Below, one piece after another: positions 1-8,292 of a stretch of DNA of 38,241 nucleotides. Within the stretch, counting starts at the first letter, position 1. Each line of letters opens with the position of its first letter. The notes beneath the pieces were generated by a model. That model searched no databases and was not told the origin of the DNA. It saw only the letters and a list, made by a program, of their open reading frames with translations. Source of the stretch: Candidatus Uhrbacteria bacterium (GTDB taxonomy: Bacteria > Patescibacteriota > Patescibacteriia > UBA9934); assembly GCA_943358395.1 (NCBI GenBank), contig CALRGY010000011.1, positions 1-38,241 of the forward strand. The letters are read 5' to 3'. Made by a program: the position numbers and the translations under genes.

Positions 1-221
1 TCCAATACTGTTGCAAGCTGAATCACGGGTTCACCAGGATCGACGATGATCGTCGACTGCAGAAGCGAATCTCCGGTGGGATGTGCGTACCATGCAGAGT
101 TGATGAACATCGCTGCACGTACACCAACAACGATGAAGACGACTCCGATGACCGCCACAACGATTCGGGCACCTCCGCGGAAAGAGATGCTTGACTGACT
201 TTCCCAAGAATAGCGCTGCAT
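1..221 (-). CDS. Membrane-anchored protein, N-terminal part (cut by window edge)
   Basis: An open frame runs from an ATG at 221 to the left edge without a stop, giving 73 residues. The start reads MQRYSWESQSS, followed by one hydrophobic segment at about residues 20-37 (IVVAVIGVVFIVVGVRAAM) and then a polar stretch (SAWYAHPTGDSLLQST). This suggests a single N-terminal anchor with the rest of the protein outside the cytoplasm. The ATG lies 1 nt after the stop of the RNase H gene, so it is the last visible member of the lepA-recJ-RNase H operon. I do not recognise the family; most of the protein is outside the window. Confidence 0.6.
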   Translation of the reverse strand, partial: MQRYSWESQSSISFRGGARIVVAVIGVVFIVVGVRAAMFINSAWYAHPTGDSLLQSTIIVDPGEPVIQLATVL

Positions 222-222
222 A

Positions 223-642
223 TTACCGTTGATCATCAAGAGTCTTGTTGACGAGTGCGTCTGCGGCGGTGTTTTGCTCGCGGAAGACGTGGGAGAATGT
301 GACTTTGTGGAATTTGGTGCGAAGGTTGTGAACCTCTAAGAATCGTTTTGCGATTTCTGGATTTTTCACCCGATAGATTCCGTTCAATTGTTTGACGGCA
401 AGCTCAGAATCCAGTCGCACGTCGACCTCATCATATCCAAGATCGAGCGCCTTTTGTAAGCCGACGATGATGCCCGTATATTCCGCTTGATTATTCGTGT
501 CGATCCCGATGTACTTTGCCGCATCTGCCACGCGTTCCCCTTGCTCACCGTTTTCCGATAACGCAAACAGAACCGCTGCCCCTGCTGCTGGGCCAGGATT
601 CCCGCGCGAACCACCATCTGCGTACATGCGAATTCTTTTCAT
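223..642 (-). CDS. RNase H family protein (RNase HI-like)
   Basis: Predicted to cleave the RNA strand of RNA:DNA hybrids in the cytoplasm. The 139-residue protein is one RNase H fold. The four acidic catalytic positions are visible: D9 in YADGGSRGNPG, E54 in NNQAEYTG, D78 in RLDSEL and D128 in NTAADALVN. The N-terminal GGSRGNPGPAA and the missing basic protrusion place it nearer the short RVT_3/YpdQ-like RNase H group than E. coli RnhA. It overlaps recJ by 4 nt (639-642), so translation is probably coupled. The neighbourhood (recJ, uvrA and uvrB further on) suits R-loop or primer removal. Family assignment is firm; whether it is the main RNase H of the cell is unknown. Confidence 0.88.
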   Translation of the reverse strand: MKRIRMYADGGSRGNPGPAAGAAVLFALSENGEQGERVADAAKYIGIDTNNQAEYTGIIVGLQKALDLGYDEVDVRLDSELAVKQLNGIYRVKNPEIAKRFLEVHNLRTKFHKVTFSHVFREQNTAADALVNKTLDDQR

Positions 643-2339
643 AGTCGAATATCTACGATCCTACATTGTACCTCTTTTCTTCCGTTCCATTCGTTGATGC
701 CGGGTTCGTATGCCACATCGATGACTCTCCCCCGATGAAGCGCCTCTGCCATATCGCCCATGCCAAACCCCACCATCTTACACACCTTTTGTACATCATC
801 GAGCGCCGTCAATCGCAAATGCGTTCCGGTTGCACCCATGGTTTCTGCCATCATCACCGTCATTTTTAATGCCGCAAATACCGGCGGACGATTCCCTTCG
901 CCAAACGGTGCACAGGCGTTCAATGCACCGATGTCATCGAGAGTAAATGTCGACGGAGTAACAACGGCATCGATGGGAAACGTGACCACCGCGCCAGCCT
1001 CGCCGAAGACTGATTGTGCAAACGCATTCATCTGCTCTCGAAACATCTGCACCTCTGTCATCGACGGCACAGAAAGCCCGCATGCTTGAGGATGCCCGCC
1101 TTTTTTTAAAAAAATATCACCACATGCATTCATAGCCTCCACCAGATGCAAGCCACCAGCCGTACGCCCGCTTCCCACATAATGATCGCCGACCTTCGTC
1201 AGTGCGAATGCTGGCACTGCAAAGTCGGTAACAAGTCTGCCGGCAATAAGGCCGACAATTCCCGGAAGCCATGTTTCCGATGAAACGACGAGAACGCTAC
1301 AATCAGCACCAATCATCGATCGCGCCATTTGCTCCGCCTCCTTGTACGAATCACGAAAAATGGATTGACGTTCTTTGTTCAAGGATTCGAGTTTTGTTGC
1401 GGCAACATTGGCAGCCTCGGGAGTTCGTGCCGTCAATGTATCGAACGCGAGTTTCGCACTTTGTAATCTCCCAGCGGCATTCAATCGAGGGCCGATACGG
1501 AATCCTATTGCTTGCGTATCGATGGTTCCAAGATCGGTTCCCGACATCGTGAGCATGGCGCACAAACCTGGACGACGTGTTTTATTCAGCACCTGTAAAC
1601 CAAATGTTTCGAGCGTGCGATTTTCTCCCAGGAGCGGCATCACATCGGTCACCGTTGCGATGGCGACAAAGTCGAGGAACCATTTTTCGTATCCCTCGGG
1701 AATGTTAGCGCCTCGATGCTGCGCTTCATGAATCAGCGCCGATGCAAACTTGAACGCAACACCGGTGCCACATAATGTTTTGTTTGCGTATGTTTCCCCT
1801 GGCGCTAACGGATGAAGAATAATCGCGTGCCCCGGAAAATGCGTTCCCATTTGATGATGGTCACACACAACGACATCGATTCCCGCTTCGAATGCGCGAT
1901 CGAGTTCCAAACCGTTCGCGATTCCGCAATCAACAGTTACCAAGAACTTCTTCTTCTCGTCGATGAATCGTTCGATCGTATGCATCGCCACACCATATCC
2001 GTCTTTTTCCCGATCAGGAAGAAAAACTTCCACATGAAAACTCAACGACATTTTCTCGGTGATGTAGCGCAATGCCTCGAAGAGTAACGCCGATCCCGAA
2101 ACGCCGTCCGCATCATAATCGCCGTGAATAACGATCGCGTCACCACGCTCAAGCGCACCAAACATTGCCGCAACTGCCTTCTTCATGTTCGTAAAATCAC
2201 TGGGAGGAAATGTGTCACGCTCCCAATGCGGATTCAAAAACTTTTCGCGATTCTCCACCGCAACACCACGATTCGCCAAAAGCTGCGATACCAGATCACC
2301 TTCCGTACGCTCCGCAATGCTCCACGTGGTTTTCGCCAC
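639..2339 (-). CDS. recJ: Single-stranded-DNA-specific exonuclease RecJ
   Basis: A 5'-3' exonuclease on single-stranded DNA in recombination and mismatch repair. The DHH family motifs are in order: DYDADG at 74-79, VDCG at 136-139, DHH at 160-162, GPRLNAAGR at about 283-291, the DHHA1 motif GGHPQACG at 414-421 and a C-terminal OB-like part. At 566 residues it matches the usual bacterial length. The start is GTG at 2339, 1 nt after the stop of a small upstream ORF; an ATG at 2341 is out of frame. It overlaps the RNase H gene by 4 nt. No palindromic repeat is inserted here, unlike in lepA, mnmA and uvrB. Confidence 0.95.
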   Translation of the reverse strand: MAKTTWSIAERTEGDLVSQLLANRGVAVENREKFLNPHWERDTFPPSDFTNMKKAVAAMFGALERGDAIVIHGDYDADGVSGSALLFEALRYITEKMSLSFHVEVFLPDREKDGYGVAMHTIERFIDEKKKFLVTVDCGIANGLELDRAFEAGIDVVVCDHHQMGTHFPGHAIILHPLAPGETYANKTLCGTGVAFKFASALIHEAQHRGANIPEGYEKWFLDFVAIATVTDVMPLLGENRTLETFGLQVLNKTRRPGLCAMLTMSGTDLGTIDTQAIGFRIGPRLNAAGRLQSAKLAFDTLTARTPEAANVAATKLESLNKERQSIFRDSYKEAEQMARSMIGADCSVLVVSSETWLPGIVGLIAGRLVTDFAVPAFALTKVGDHYVGSGRTAGGLHLVEAMNACGDIFLKKGGHPQACGLSVPSMTEVQMFREQMNAFAQSVFGEAGAVVTFPIDAVVTPSTFTLDDIGALNACAPFGEGNRPPVFAALKMTVMMAETMGATGTHLRLTALDDVQKVCKMVGFGMGDMAEALHRGRVIDVAYEPGINEWNGRKEVQCRIVDIRL

Positions 2340-2340
2340 A

Positions 2341-2436
2341 TTAGTATCCCAACTGCACCATAGAAACCAACATCGATACCATCACGCACAGCGCCACAAT
2401 CGCCCAGAACCTCTTCGTTCGTTTGCTATTCATCAT
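2341..2436 (-). CDS. Small single-span membrane protein (31 aa), between lepA and recJ
   Basis: The 108-bp gap between lepA and recJ holds an ORF of 31 codons. It starts at tandem ATGs (2436), begins MMNSKRTKRFW and continues as one hydrophobic helix (IVALCVMVSMLVSMVQLGY), then TAA at 2341-2343. A positive N-terminus followed by one helix is the usual pattern of a small inner-membrane peptide. It starts 10 nt after the lepA stop and ends 1 nt before the recJ GTG, so it fits the operon spacing exactly. I recognise no family. It could also be a chance ORF whose only role is to couple translation into recJ. Confidence 0.45.
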   Translation of the reverse strand: MMNSKRTKRFWAIVALCVMVSMLVSMVQLGY

Positions 2437-2446
2437 AGAAGATTGA

Positions 2447-4279
2447 TTACCGTTTAAGCACCTTCATGTACGCCTCGCTCGGAATCTCGACGCTGCCGAC
2501 GCCCATCGCTAACATCTTCTTCTTTCCTTTTTTCTGCTTCTCCAACAACTTCAGCTTTCGCGTAAAGTCGCCACCATATAATCCCGATGTCACATCTTTG
2601 CGCATCGCGGAAATGCGTTCACCGGCAACCACTTTCCCGCCGATCATCGCCTGGAGCTTGATAACGAATTGCTGACGAGGAATACTTTCTTTCAAAATTT
2701 CGAGCACCCGCCTGCCCACACGTTCTGCCTCGTTGCGATAAACGATCATCGCAAACGCATCCACGTTTTCATCGGCAACAGAAATATCTAATCGGCACAC
2801 ATCTGCTTCACGATAGGTAAATACTTCATAACTCATCGACGCATATCCGCTCGATGCCCCCTTCAGTTTATCATTAAAGTCGACGATGATTGCGGATAAT
2901 GGCAATTCATAATGAATGAGCGCACGCCCTTCAGAAAGATAATCGGTGTTGATGTAAATGCCCCGGCGATCCTGCGCTAGAGACATCACGTTCCCAATAG
3001 AATCAATCGGCGTAATAATATCGACCTTTGCCCACGGCTCGTCGATGTGATCAATGAAGCTTGGATCTGGGAGATCGAGTGCGCTTTTCACGGTGTCATA
3101 GGTCGAATGAGACGCATTCGACCGATAAACGTGATACGCCACGCTCGGCAACGTCACCACCAAATCAATTTCAAATTCTCTACTCAATCGCTCTTTCAAG
3201 ATCTCAAGGTGCAGCATCCCGAGGAATCCGCATCGGAATCCGTACCCGAGCGCCGGAGAATGCTCTGGTTCAAAAACAAGTGCAGCATCGTTCAGCTTCA
3301 AGCGATCCATCGCATCGCGCAATGAGCCGTATTCATCGCCCTGCGCTGGGAACACGCCAGCGAACACCATTGGCCGCACTTCGCGATACCCCGGCAACGG
3401 CACGACCCCCTCCGACTCCCCCTTCGTAAGGGGGAGAGCACTCGTCGTGATCGTGTCACCCACGCGACAGGCGCGAATGTCTTTTAAGCCTGTAACGATG
3501 TACCCGATCTGCCCGGTTTCTAATTCTTCCAGCGGAGAAAACTTTGGGGTCAGCGCGCCGATCTCGAGAATTTCCCCATCTGCATCTGTTGCCAATAATT
3601 TCAATTTGTCCCGTTTTTTAAATGTTCCGTCCATCACTCGCACATATGCCACAACGCCTTTGTAATCGTCGTACGCAGAGTCGAAAATAACGGCACGGGG
3701 TGGCTTTGATTCCGATCCTTCTGGCGAAGGAATGCGATCAATAATCACATCAAGCAATTCTCGAACCCCAGCACCCGTTTTCCCCGACACTTCCAAAATG
3801 GAATCCGGATCGCACCCAAGCAGCTTTACGAGCTCGGCTTTCCGAGTAGGGACATCAGCTGCCGGCAAGTCAATCTTGTTCAGCACCGGGATGATTTCAA
3901 GATTTTCTTCAACAGCGAGGTACAAATTCGCAATCGTCTGCGCTTGCACGCCTTGAGTTGCGTCGACGAGAAGCACCGCGCCATTCACCGATGCTAATGA
4001 TCGGCTCACCTCGTAGTTAAAGTCGATGTGTCCAGGGGTGTCGATCAAGTTCAGCGTGTAATCAACATCGCCCTTTTTCCACACCATCCGTGCCGGAGCA
4101 AGCTTAATGGTAATACCACGTTCGCGCTCAATATCCATGGAATCCAACACCTGATCCTTCATCACCCGCTTATCAATGGTTCCCGTCACCTCCAGCAACC
4201 GATCAGAAAGCGTCGACTTCCCATGGTCGATATGCGCAATAATGCAAAAGTTCCGAATATTCTTCTGAGGAACAGCCAT
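2447..4279 (-). CDS. lepA: Elongation factor 4 (LepA), ribosome back-translocase GTPase
   Basis: A translational GTPase acting on stalled or mistranslocated ribosomes. The G domain shows AHIDHGKST at 15-23, DTPGH at 80-84, NKID at 134-137 and the G5 region SGKTG near 166. The C-terminus ends in the LepA-specific basic tail (KQKKGKKKM, then GSVEIPSEAYMKVLKR). Length 610 is slightly above the usual ~600. The excess is a palindromic repeat read in frame at about residues 281-294 (ALPLTKGESEGVVP) between DTIT and LPGYREVRPMVFAG, where other LepA proteins have a short linker. A -10 box TACAAT lies 15 nt before the ATG. It heads the lepA-smORF-recJ-RNase H unit. Confidence 0.97.
   Translation of the reverse strand: MAVPQKNIRNFCIIAHIDHGKSTLSDRLLEVTGTIDKRVMKDQVLDSMDIERERGITIKLAPARMVWKKGDVDYTLNLIDTPGHIDFNYEVSRSLASVNGAVLLVDATQGVQAQTIANLYLAVEENLEIIPVLNKIDLPAADVPTRKAELVKLLGCDPDSILEVSGKTGAGVRELLDVIIDRIPSPEGSESKPPRAVIFDSAYDDYKGVVAYVRVMDGTFKKRDKLKLLATDADGEILEIGALTPKFSPLEELETGQIGYIVTGLKDIRACRVGDTITTSALPLTKGESEGVVPLPGYREVRPMVFAGVFPAQGDEYGSLRDAMDRLKLNDAALVFEPEHSPALGYGFRCGFLGMLHLEILKERLSREFEIDLVVTLPSVAYHVYRSNASHSTYDTVKSALDLPDPSFIDHIDEPWAKVDIITPIDSIGNVMSLAQDRRGIYINTDYLSEGRALIHYELPLSAIIVDFNDKLKGASSGYASMSYEVFTYREADVCRLDISVADENVDAFAMIVYRNEAERVGRRVLEILKESIPRQQFVIKLQAMIGGKVVAGERISAMRKDVTSGLYGGDFTRKLKLLEKQKKGKKKMLAMGVGSVEIPSEAYMKVLKR
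3404..3437. repeat. GC-rich palindromic element, in frame inside lepA
   Basis: Perfect 9-bp arms CTCCCCCTT (3416-3424) and AAGGGGGAG (3428-3436) around loop CGT, preceded by the conserved flank GACCCCCTCCGA. Read on the minus strand it adds about 11-14 codons to lepA without a frame change. Confidence 0.85.
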
Positions 4280-4294
4280 AATAATGTTTGCCCG

Positions 4295-4300
4295 ATTGTA
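4295..4300 (-). promoter_or_regulatory. -10 box of the lepA operon (TACAAT)
   Basis: TACAAT on the minus strand, 15 nt before the lepA ATG, predicts a 5' leader of about 8 nt and no room for a Shine-Dalgarno. No convincing -35 is seen. Confidence 0.4.
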
Positions 4301-4321
4301 CCCTGATTTTGAGGCACTTGG

Positions 4322-5278
4322 CTATTGCGCACCAATACCCAGCTGCTGCATCAACATCTGTGCTTGATTCATATATTCCTTCTGCTTATCTGGACGATGC
4401 GTCCATTGTGGTACCTCCGGCAAGACGGTAAGAAAATAGAGTAAGGCGTAGGCGAGGTATCGACGATCAAATGCTGAATCGATAGCACGATGCTTCGTAT
4501 AGCCCCTCCTGAAACATTCGCGCTGGTGATCGTGAGAAAAGACGCGATACAGCACCACTGCCAATTCTTCTTCACTGTGCCCAACACTGGAAAACTCCCA
4601 ATCAATGATGCCGACAATCTTCTTTTCTGCAACGATAGTATTTCCAAACGTATAATTCCCGTGCAGAAGCGATGGCAAAACACTGTCGTTAAACATTTCG
4701 CTTTCCACATAGAAACGCCGAATCCCCTCTCTTTCATCGTGAGGTAAAACATCAGAGCTTTTGAGTTTCTCAACAATCGCTTCAATTCTTTGCGTGATAG
4801 TATTTCGTAAACCTGGATAGATTTTTTGACCGGGCAGATGCACGTTTTCTAACGAAATACCGTGAATCTTCCCCAATAATTCTCCCATCTCTTCCGCAAG
4901 GCGCTCCTGATCTTTTGCATCGTACTCTTGCCACACACCGTCCAGCGATTCACCAGGAATTGCGCGATAGACGAGATATGGAAAAGGAATCACGCTCAAC
5001 GAATCATCGTACGCCACAAAGACGGGAACAGGAATAATACCCGAAGAACATGCTTGATATATCACTCCTTCTTTTTCCAGTTTCGGCCAATCTGGATGCG
5101 CAGTATTCACCTTCACCACATACGCATCATTCACCAAAAACGTATCGTTGATCATCCCTTTTTCAAATCGCTTTACCGCAAAAACACTACCAAGATTCCA
5201 TCGATTCGCTATGGCCTGCACAGTGATCGTGTCGAGTTCAAAGATCCGATATCCTTTTTTCGCTTCATTGTTTTTCAT
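4322..5278 (-). CDS. Aminoglycoside/choline kinase-like phosphotransferase
   Basis: A protein-kinase-like fold that would transfer phosphate from ATP to a small hydroxyl compound; the substrate is unknown. Visible elements: N-lobe lysine K56 (AYVVKVNT), hinge FPYLVYRAIPGE at 99-110, the catalytic loop LLHGNYTFGN at 204-213 and the metal-binding IIDWE at 224-228. The catalytic loop reads HGN where most members have HGD. The codon is a clear AAT, so catalysis may be weak or use another residue, although HGN variants also occur in annotated members of this superfamily. Length 318 is typical. It starts 9 nt after the HTH-methyltransferase and is probably co-transcribed with it. A resistance or small-molecule modification role is only an inference. 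Confidence 0.75.
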   Translation of the reverse strand: MKNNEAKKGYRIFELDTITVQAIANRWNLGSVFAVKRFEKGMINDTFLVNDAYVVKVNTAHPDWPKLEKEGVIYQACSSGIIPVPVFVAYDDSLSVIPFPYLVYRAIPGESLDGVWQEYDAKDQERLAEEMGELLGKIHGISLENVHLPGQKIYPGLRNTITQRIEAIVEKLKSSDVLPHDEREGIRRFYVESEMFNDSVLPSLLHGNYTFGNTIVAEKKIVGIIDWEFSSVGHSEEELAVVLYRVFSHDHQRECFRRGYTKHRAIDSAFDRRYLAYALLYFLTVLPEVPQWTHRPDKQKEYMNQAQMLMQQLGIGAQ

Positions 5279-5287
5279 AGTGCAACT

Positions 5288-6280
5288 CTACGGTTTCTTC
5301 GCGATGAAAAATATACGATTATGTTTCACCGTTGTGATTCCTGTTTCTTTCACCGCATAATTGTGGGCATTCTGAAAAATCTCCATACGCTTCTCATCGG
5401 AAATGCCCGGCAACCATGGGCGCAAACGACCAGGAATCTTTATCGTTGACTGCACAACCTCATCCGTCGTCATGTATTTGTCGATGGAAATTGTTTCGTC
5501 GACCACAAATCCATGTACCATAGCAAGTGATCGATACGCCTCCAGGCTCTGCTCATTCGACCATAACGGTCGCTGTGATGTTGTTCCAGCTTCTAATGCA
5601 AGGCGAGCAAATTCTCCCTTTTCCGCTTCAAGAAAGTCTTGTGAGATCTGATCACGAATGCCCTTCGTAGAGACGTCAAAAATGAGATAGCCTCCTGGTT
5701 TCAACATCGCAAAGCATCCGCGCAAGAAATCCTCCTTCCGATCAAGATAAATATGAAAGCCGTTTAAACAGAATATTGCGTCGACTTTTTCGGGAACGAG
5801 ATCGGCGATATCACCGGCATCACCAAGAATAAACGTGCCTGCATTTGAGACGAGTTCGAGGCTTGCTTGGGCGGCTTGAATCATGTCCGCATTAATATCA
5901 ATCGCGTAAAACTTTCGCCCAAAACCTCTGCGCACCAATTCCTTAACCATTTCCCCTGTGCCGCAAGGGACGTCGACAAACACCGAATCTGACGTAAGAC
6001 GCCCCCATTGCGCCAAAATCCCCGCATATTCTTGAAAATATCCCTTACGAACCTCTGAAACTTGGGTTACTTCTTGAGCGCTTTTGACGTAACTCGATTT
6101 CCCAATCAATCGCAAAACATCTGCTTTTCGATAATATCTGTCTTTTCTTGCCCCAAGACGCACTGCCACCAGCGTACCGTTATTGTCCCATTGCCGTAAT
6201 GTATTGGGATGACAGCCCAAAAGCTCGCTTGCGGTCTTCAACGTCAAAAGAGATGAATCTTCTTGTATTTCTTCTTTCAT
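5288..6280 (-). CDS. MerR-type helix-turn-helix fused to SAM-dependent methyltransferase
   Basis: Residues 12-59 form a MerR/HTH_17 winged helix (LLTLKTASELLGCHPNTLRQW, then RKDRYYRKADVLRLIG). Residues about 75-330 are a class I methyltransferase with the SAM-binding motif DVPCGTGEM at 103-111, an acidic second-strand residue in YAIDIN (D128), AIFCLNGFHIYLDR in place of the usual post-II motif, and MLKPGGYLIFDVS. The two parts suggest a DNA-binding methyltransferase or a regulator that senses SAM or a methylation substrate. A perfect palindrome ends 2 nt before the ATG, so autoregulation is likely. A phosphotransferase gene follows 9 nt downstream. The methylated substrate cannot be read from sequence. 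Confidence 0.8.
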   Translation of the reverse strand: MKEEIQEDSSLLTLKTASELLGCHPNTLRQWDNNGTLVAVRLGARKDRYYRKADVLRLIGKSSYVKSAQEVTQVSEVRKGYFQEYAGILAQWGRLTSDSVFVDVPCGTGEMVKELVRRGFGRKFYAIDINADMIQAAQASLELVSNAGTFILGDAGDIADLVPEKVDAIFCLNGFHIYLDRKEDFLRGCFAMLKPGGYLIFDVSTKGIRDQISQDFLEAEKGEFARLALEAGTTSQRPLWSNEQSLEAYRSLAMVHGFVVDETISIDKYMTTDEVVQSTIKIPGRLRPWLPGISDEKRMEIFQNAHNYAVKETGITTVKHNRIFFIAKKP

Positions 6281-6282
6281 AC

Positions 6283-6309
6283 TGTAAGGTTAGTTACTAT
6301 AACCTTACA
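6283..6309. promoter_or_regulatory. Perfect 10-bp inverted repeat, probable operator
   Basis: Arms TGTAAGGTTA (6283-6292) and TAACCTTACA (6300-6309) with a 7-nt spacer, lying 2 nt upstream of the HTH-methyltransferase ATG and 15 nt beyond the mnmA stop. No T-tract follows on either strand, so it is not a typical terminator. MerR-family proteins bind dyads of this size. The minus-strand spacer contains TATAGT, a possible -10 box. Confidence 0.6.
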
Positions 6310-6324
6310 ATACCATACATTCGT

Positions 6325-7464
6325 CTATCCATCAATCACCCCACTCCCAATCAACTCCTCCCCCCGATAAAAAGCGATGAATTGCCCCGGGGCAACGGCG
6401 CGTTGGGGGGAAGTGAAGTGAACCACGAATTCGGTCGCGATCTCCCCCTCCTTACGAAGGAGGGGGTGGGGGGAGGTTTCAATCACACACTCCGCCAAAG
6501 GCTGACGATAACGAATACGCGCCATAATTGGTTCCCCGACTGCGCGATCGATTGCGCCCGGAACCGTTTCGCTGATATTCGTTGCGATCAAATCTGATCG
6601 GAACAGTGCTGGATCATCGGCACCGATGGCGACGACGACCTCATTTGTTTCAGGGTTCCGATCGACGACGTACAACGGCGTGCCACCGCCAATGCCCAAG
6701 CCGCCACGCTGACCAATAGTGTAGAATTCGAATCCACGATGTGTGCCAAGAATCTTTCCGTCCGTCGTTACAATATTTCCCTCATGTGGCGGAATGCGTG
6801 CCTCCAAAAACTGCTGCATATCCACTTGGCCAACGAAACAAATGCCTTGGCTGTCCTTCTTTTCCGCAACCGGAAGTTTATGTTCGCGGGCGATTTCCCG
6901 AACCCGAGATTTCTGTAAGTCTCCGATCGGAAACAGTGATCGCTGCAGTTGATCCTGATTCAACTGACATAAGAAGTACGTCTGATCTTTGTTCTCGTCG
7001 ATGCCGGTGAGTAGATGCGCAAAACCTCCTTCATCATCAATTCTCCTTGCGTAATGCCCTGTTGCGATGAAATCACAACCGAGTTTATCCGCTTCTTTCA
7101 AAAACAGATCGAATTTCATGTACTTATTACACAAAACATCCGGGTTTGGCGTGCGCCCAGCCTTATACTCATCGATCATGTACTCGTACACTTTTGCCCG
7201 ATACTGCTCTTCGAAATCGAAGGTGTAAAACTTCAGCCCCAGCTGCCCTGCCACCCGCATCGCATCACGCCGCTCCCTCCGCCACTCGCATTCTTCAGGG
7301 TCTGGATGTGAACCCTCCCCCCTTTCAAGGGGGAGTTGGAGGGGGTCTGCACTCCAATTCTTCATAAATCCCCCAATCACCTCATACCCCTGTTCCAACA
7401 ACAACACCGCAGCAACACTGCTGTCGACTCCGCCAGACATTCCGAGTAAAACACGTTGCTTCAT
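6325..7464 (-). CDS. mnmA: tRNA-uridine 2-sulfurtransferase MnmA
   Basis: Makes 2-thiouridine at position 34 of tRNA Lys, Glu and Gln using ATP and a persulfide. The PP-loop SGGVDSS is at 10-16. Catalytic cysteines C112 (NPDVLCNKYMKF) and C209 (SQGICFVG) are both present, as are the tRNA-binding DQTYFL (160-165) and GHYARR. Length 379 is above the usual ~360. The excess comes from two palindromic repeats read in frame: residues about 39-51 (ADPLQLPLERGEG) in the loop after FMKNW, and 328-342 (TSPHPLLRKEGEI) in the C-terminal barrel. Both sit outside motifs. The gene stands alone, bounded by repeats upstream and the palindromic operator downstream. Confidence 0.96.
   Translation of the reverse strand: MKQRVLLGMSGGVDSSVAAVLLLEQGYEVIGGFMKNWSADPLQLPLERGEGSHPDPEECEWRRERRDAMRVAGQLGLKFYTFDFEEQYRAKVYEYMIDEYKAGRTPNPDVLCNKYMKFDLFLKEADKLGCDFIATGHYARRIDDEGGFAHLLTGIDENKDQTYFLCQLNQDQLQRSLFPIGDLQKSRVREIAREHKLPVAEKKDSQGICFVGQVDMQQFLEARIPPHEGNIVTTDGKILGTHRGFEFYTIGQRGGLGIGGGTPLYVVDRNPETNEVVVAIGADDPALFRSDLIATNISETVPGAIDRAVGEPIMARIRYRQPLAECVIETSPHPLLRKEGEIATEFVVHFTSPQRAVAPGQFIAFYRGEELIGSGVIDG
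6437..6483. repeat. Palindromic element, in frame near the 3' end of mnmA
   Basis: Perfect 10-bp arms CCCCCTCCTT (6444-6453) and AAGGAGGGGG (6457-6466) around ACG, followed by GTGGGGGGAGG. It encodes about residues 328-342 of MnmA. Confidence 0.8.
7312..7350. repeat. Palindromic element, in frame near the 5' end of mnmA
   Basis: CCCTCCCCCCTTTCAAGGGG followed by GAGTTGGAGGGGGTC. The stem is imperfect by one pair. It encodes about residues 39-51 of MnmA, between FMKNW and a DPEECEWRR segment. Confidence 0.8.
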
Positions 7465-7476
7465 ATATTCACATGC

Positions 7477-7529
7477 ACCCCTCTAATCCCCCTCCTCCCC
7501 CTAACCCCTCCATAAATGGAGGGGAGTTC
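7477..7529. repeat. Palindromic element, intergenic copy 1 upstream of mnmA
   Basis: 9-bp arms CCCCTCCAT (7505-7513) and ATGGAGGGG (7516-7524), with CT-rich left flank CCCCCTCCTCCCCCTAA and right end AGTTCAC shared with other copies. Confidence 0.75.
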
Positions 7530-7554
7530 ACAATCGAGATCCATCTTTTTGCTT

Positions 7555-7607
7555 CTCTCCCCCATTCATGGGGGAGTAAGGAGGGGGCGGGAGTCGGAGG
7601 GGGTTCA
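7555..7607. repeat. Palindromic element, intergenic copy 2, abutting the RluA-type stop codon
   Basis: 9-bp arms CTCCCCCAT (7557-7565) and ATGGGGGAG (7568-7576), then a doubled right flank GGAGGGGGCGGGAGTCGGAG and the end GTTCAC. On the minus strand the GTGAA end supplies the TGA stop (7605-7607) of the pseudouridine synthase gene. Confidence 0.8.
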
Positions 7608-8282
7608 CAAAAGAAACACCTCAAGTTCCGGTTCTGCAACTACCGTGACCCGTTCTTTGGTGACCGGCTGATCAAAGCTCAACGATCGCGCCATGAGGGC
7701 AAGCGCCGTCGATCCGTTTGGCAACTGAATCGCTGCCTTTGCCCCGTACTTCATATCCCCCACAATCGGCATACCAATCGACTGCATTGCTACACGAATT
7801 TGATGCGAACGCCCCGTTTTTGGCTTTACCTCGACGAGCAAACGACCGTTATCGAGGTTCTTGATCACCGACCATGCCGTCTCCGCATACTGCGATCCAG
7901 GCACCTCGTGATCAAACGCCTTCGAAGTATTCGTCGATTCGTCTTTGACGAGCCAGTGCTTCACAGTCCCCGCCCTCTCCGATTCCCCGCCCCCTTCCAC
8001 CACTGCCCAATACACTTTTTCAACGGAATGAGTGCGGAATTGATCGCATAATCGGGATGATCCTTTACTCGTCTTCCCAAACACCACTACCCCGCCTACT
8101 GGTCGATCAAGACGATGAATAAGCCCCAAAAACACATTTCCCGGCTTATTTTCGCGCTGTTTCAAAAAATACCGCACCTCATTAATCAAGGTGCCGTCCC
8201 CGGTTTCATCCGCCTGCACCAGCATTCCATGCGGCTTTTGCACCGCAATCACATGATTGTCTTCGTAGAGAATAGGTACCAT
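7605..8282 (-). CDS. RluA-family RNA pseudouridine synthase
   Basis: Converts uridine to pseudouridine in rRNA or tRNA. The catalytic motif HRLDRPVGG is at 56-64 with nucleophile D59. Other family blocks are YEDNHVIAVQKPHGML at 6-21, EKVYWAVVEG and KTGRSHQIRVAM near the C-terminus. At 225 residues it lacks the N-terminal S4 domain of RluC/RluD, so it is closer to the short single-domain RluA/TruC type; the target uridine is unknown. The last codons run into a palindromic repeat, which supplies the TGA stop. An extended -10 (TGCTACACT) lies 10 nt before the ATG. The gene is divergent from the NUDIX gene. Confidence 0.9.
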   Translation of the reverse strand: MVPILYEDNHVIAVQKPHGMLVQADETGDGTLINEVRYFLKQRENKPGNVFLGLIHRLDRPVGGVVVFGKTSKGSSRLCDQFRTHSVEKVYWAVVEGGGESERAGTVKHWLVKDESTNTSKAFDHEVPGSQYAETAWSVIKNLDNGRLLVEVKPKTGRSHQIRVAMQSIGMPIVGDMKYGAKAAIQLPNGSTALALMARSLSFDQPVTKERVTVVAEPELEVFLL

Positions 8283-8292
8283 AGTCCAAAAA

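Noticed and set aside
4322-5278. Phosphotransferase as a pseudogene because of HGN
   Set aside because: The frame is intact over full length and all other motifs are kept; HGN variants exist in the superfamily.
6283-6309. Palindrome as terminator of mnmA
   Set aside because: No T-tract on either strand; a 7-nt spacer and position 2 nt before an HTH-protein ATG fit an operator better.
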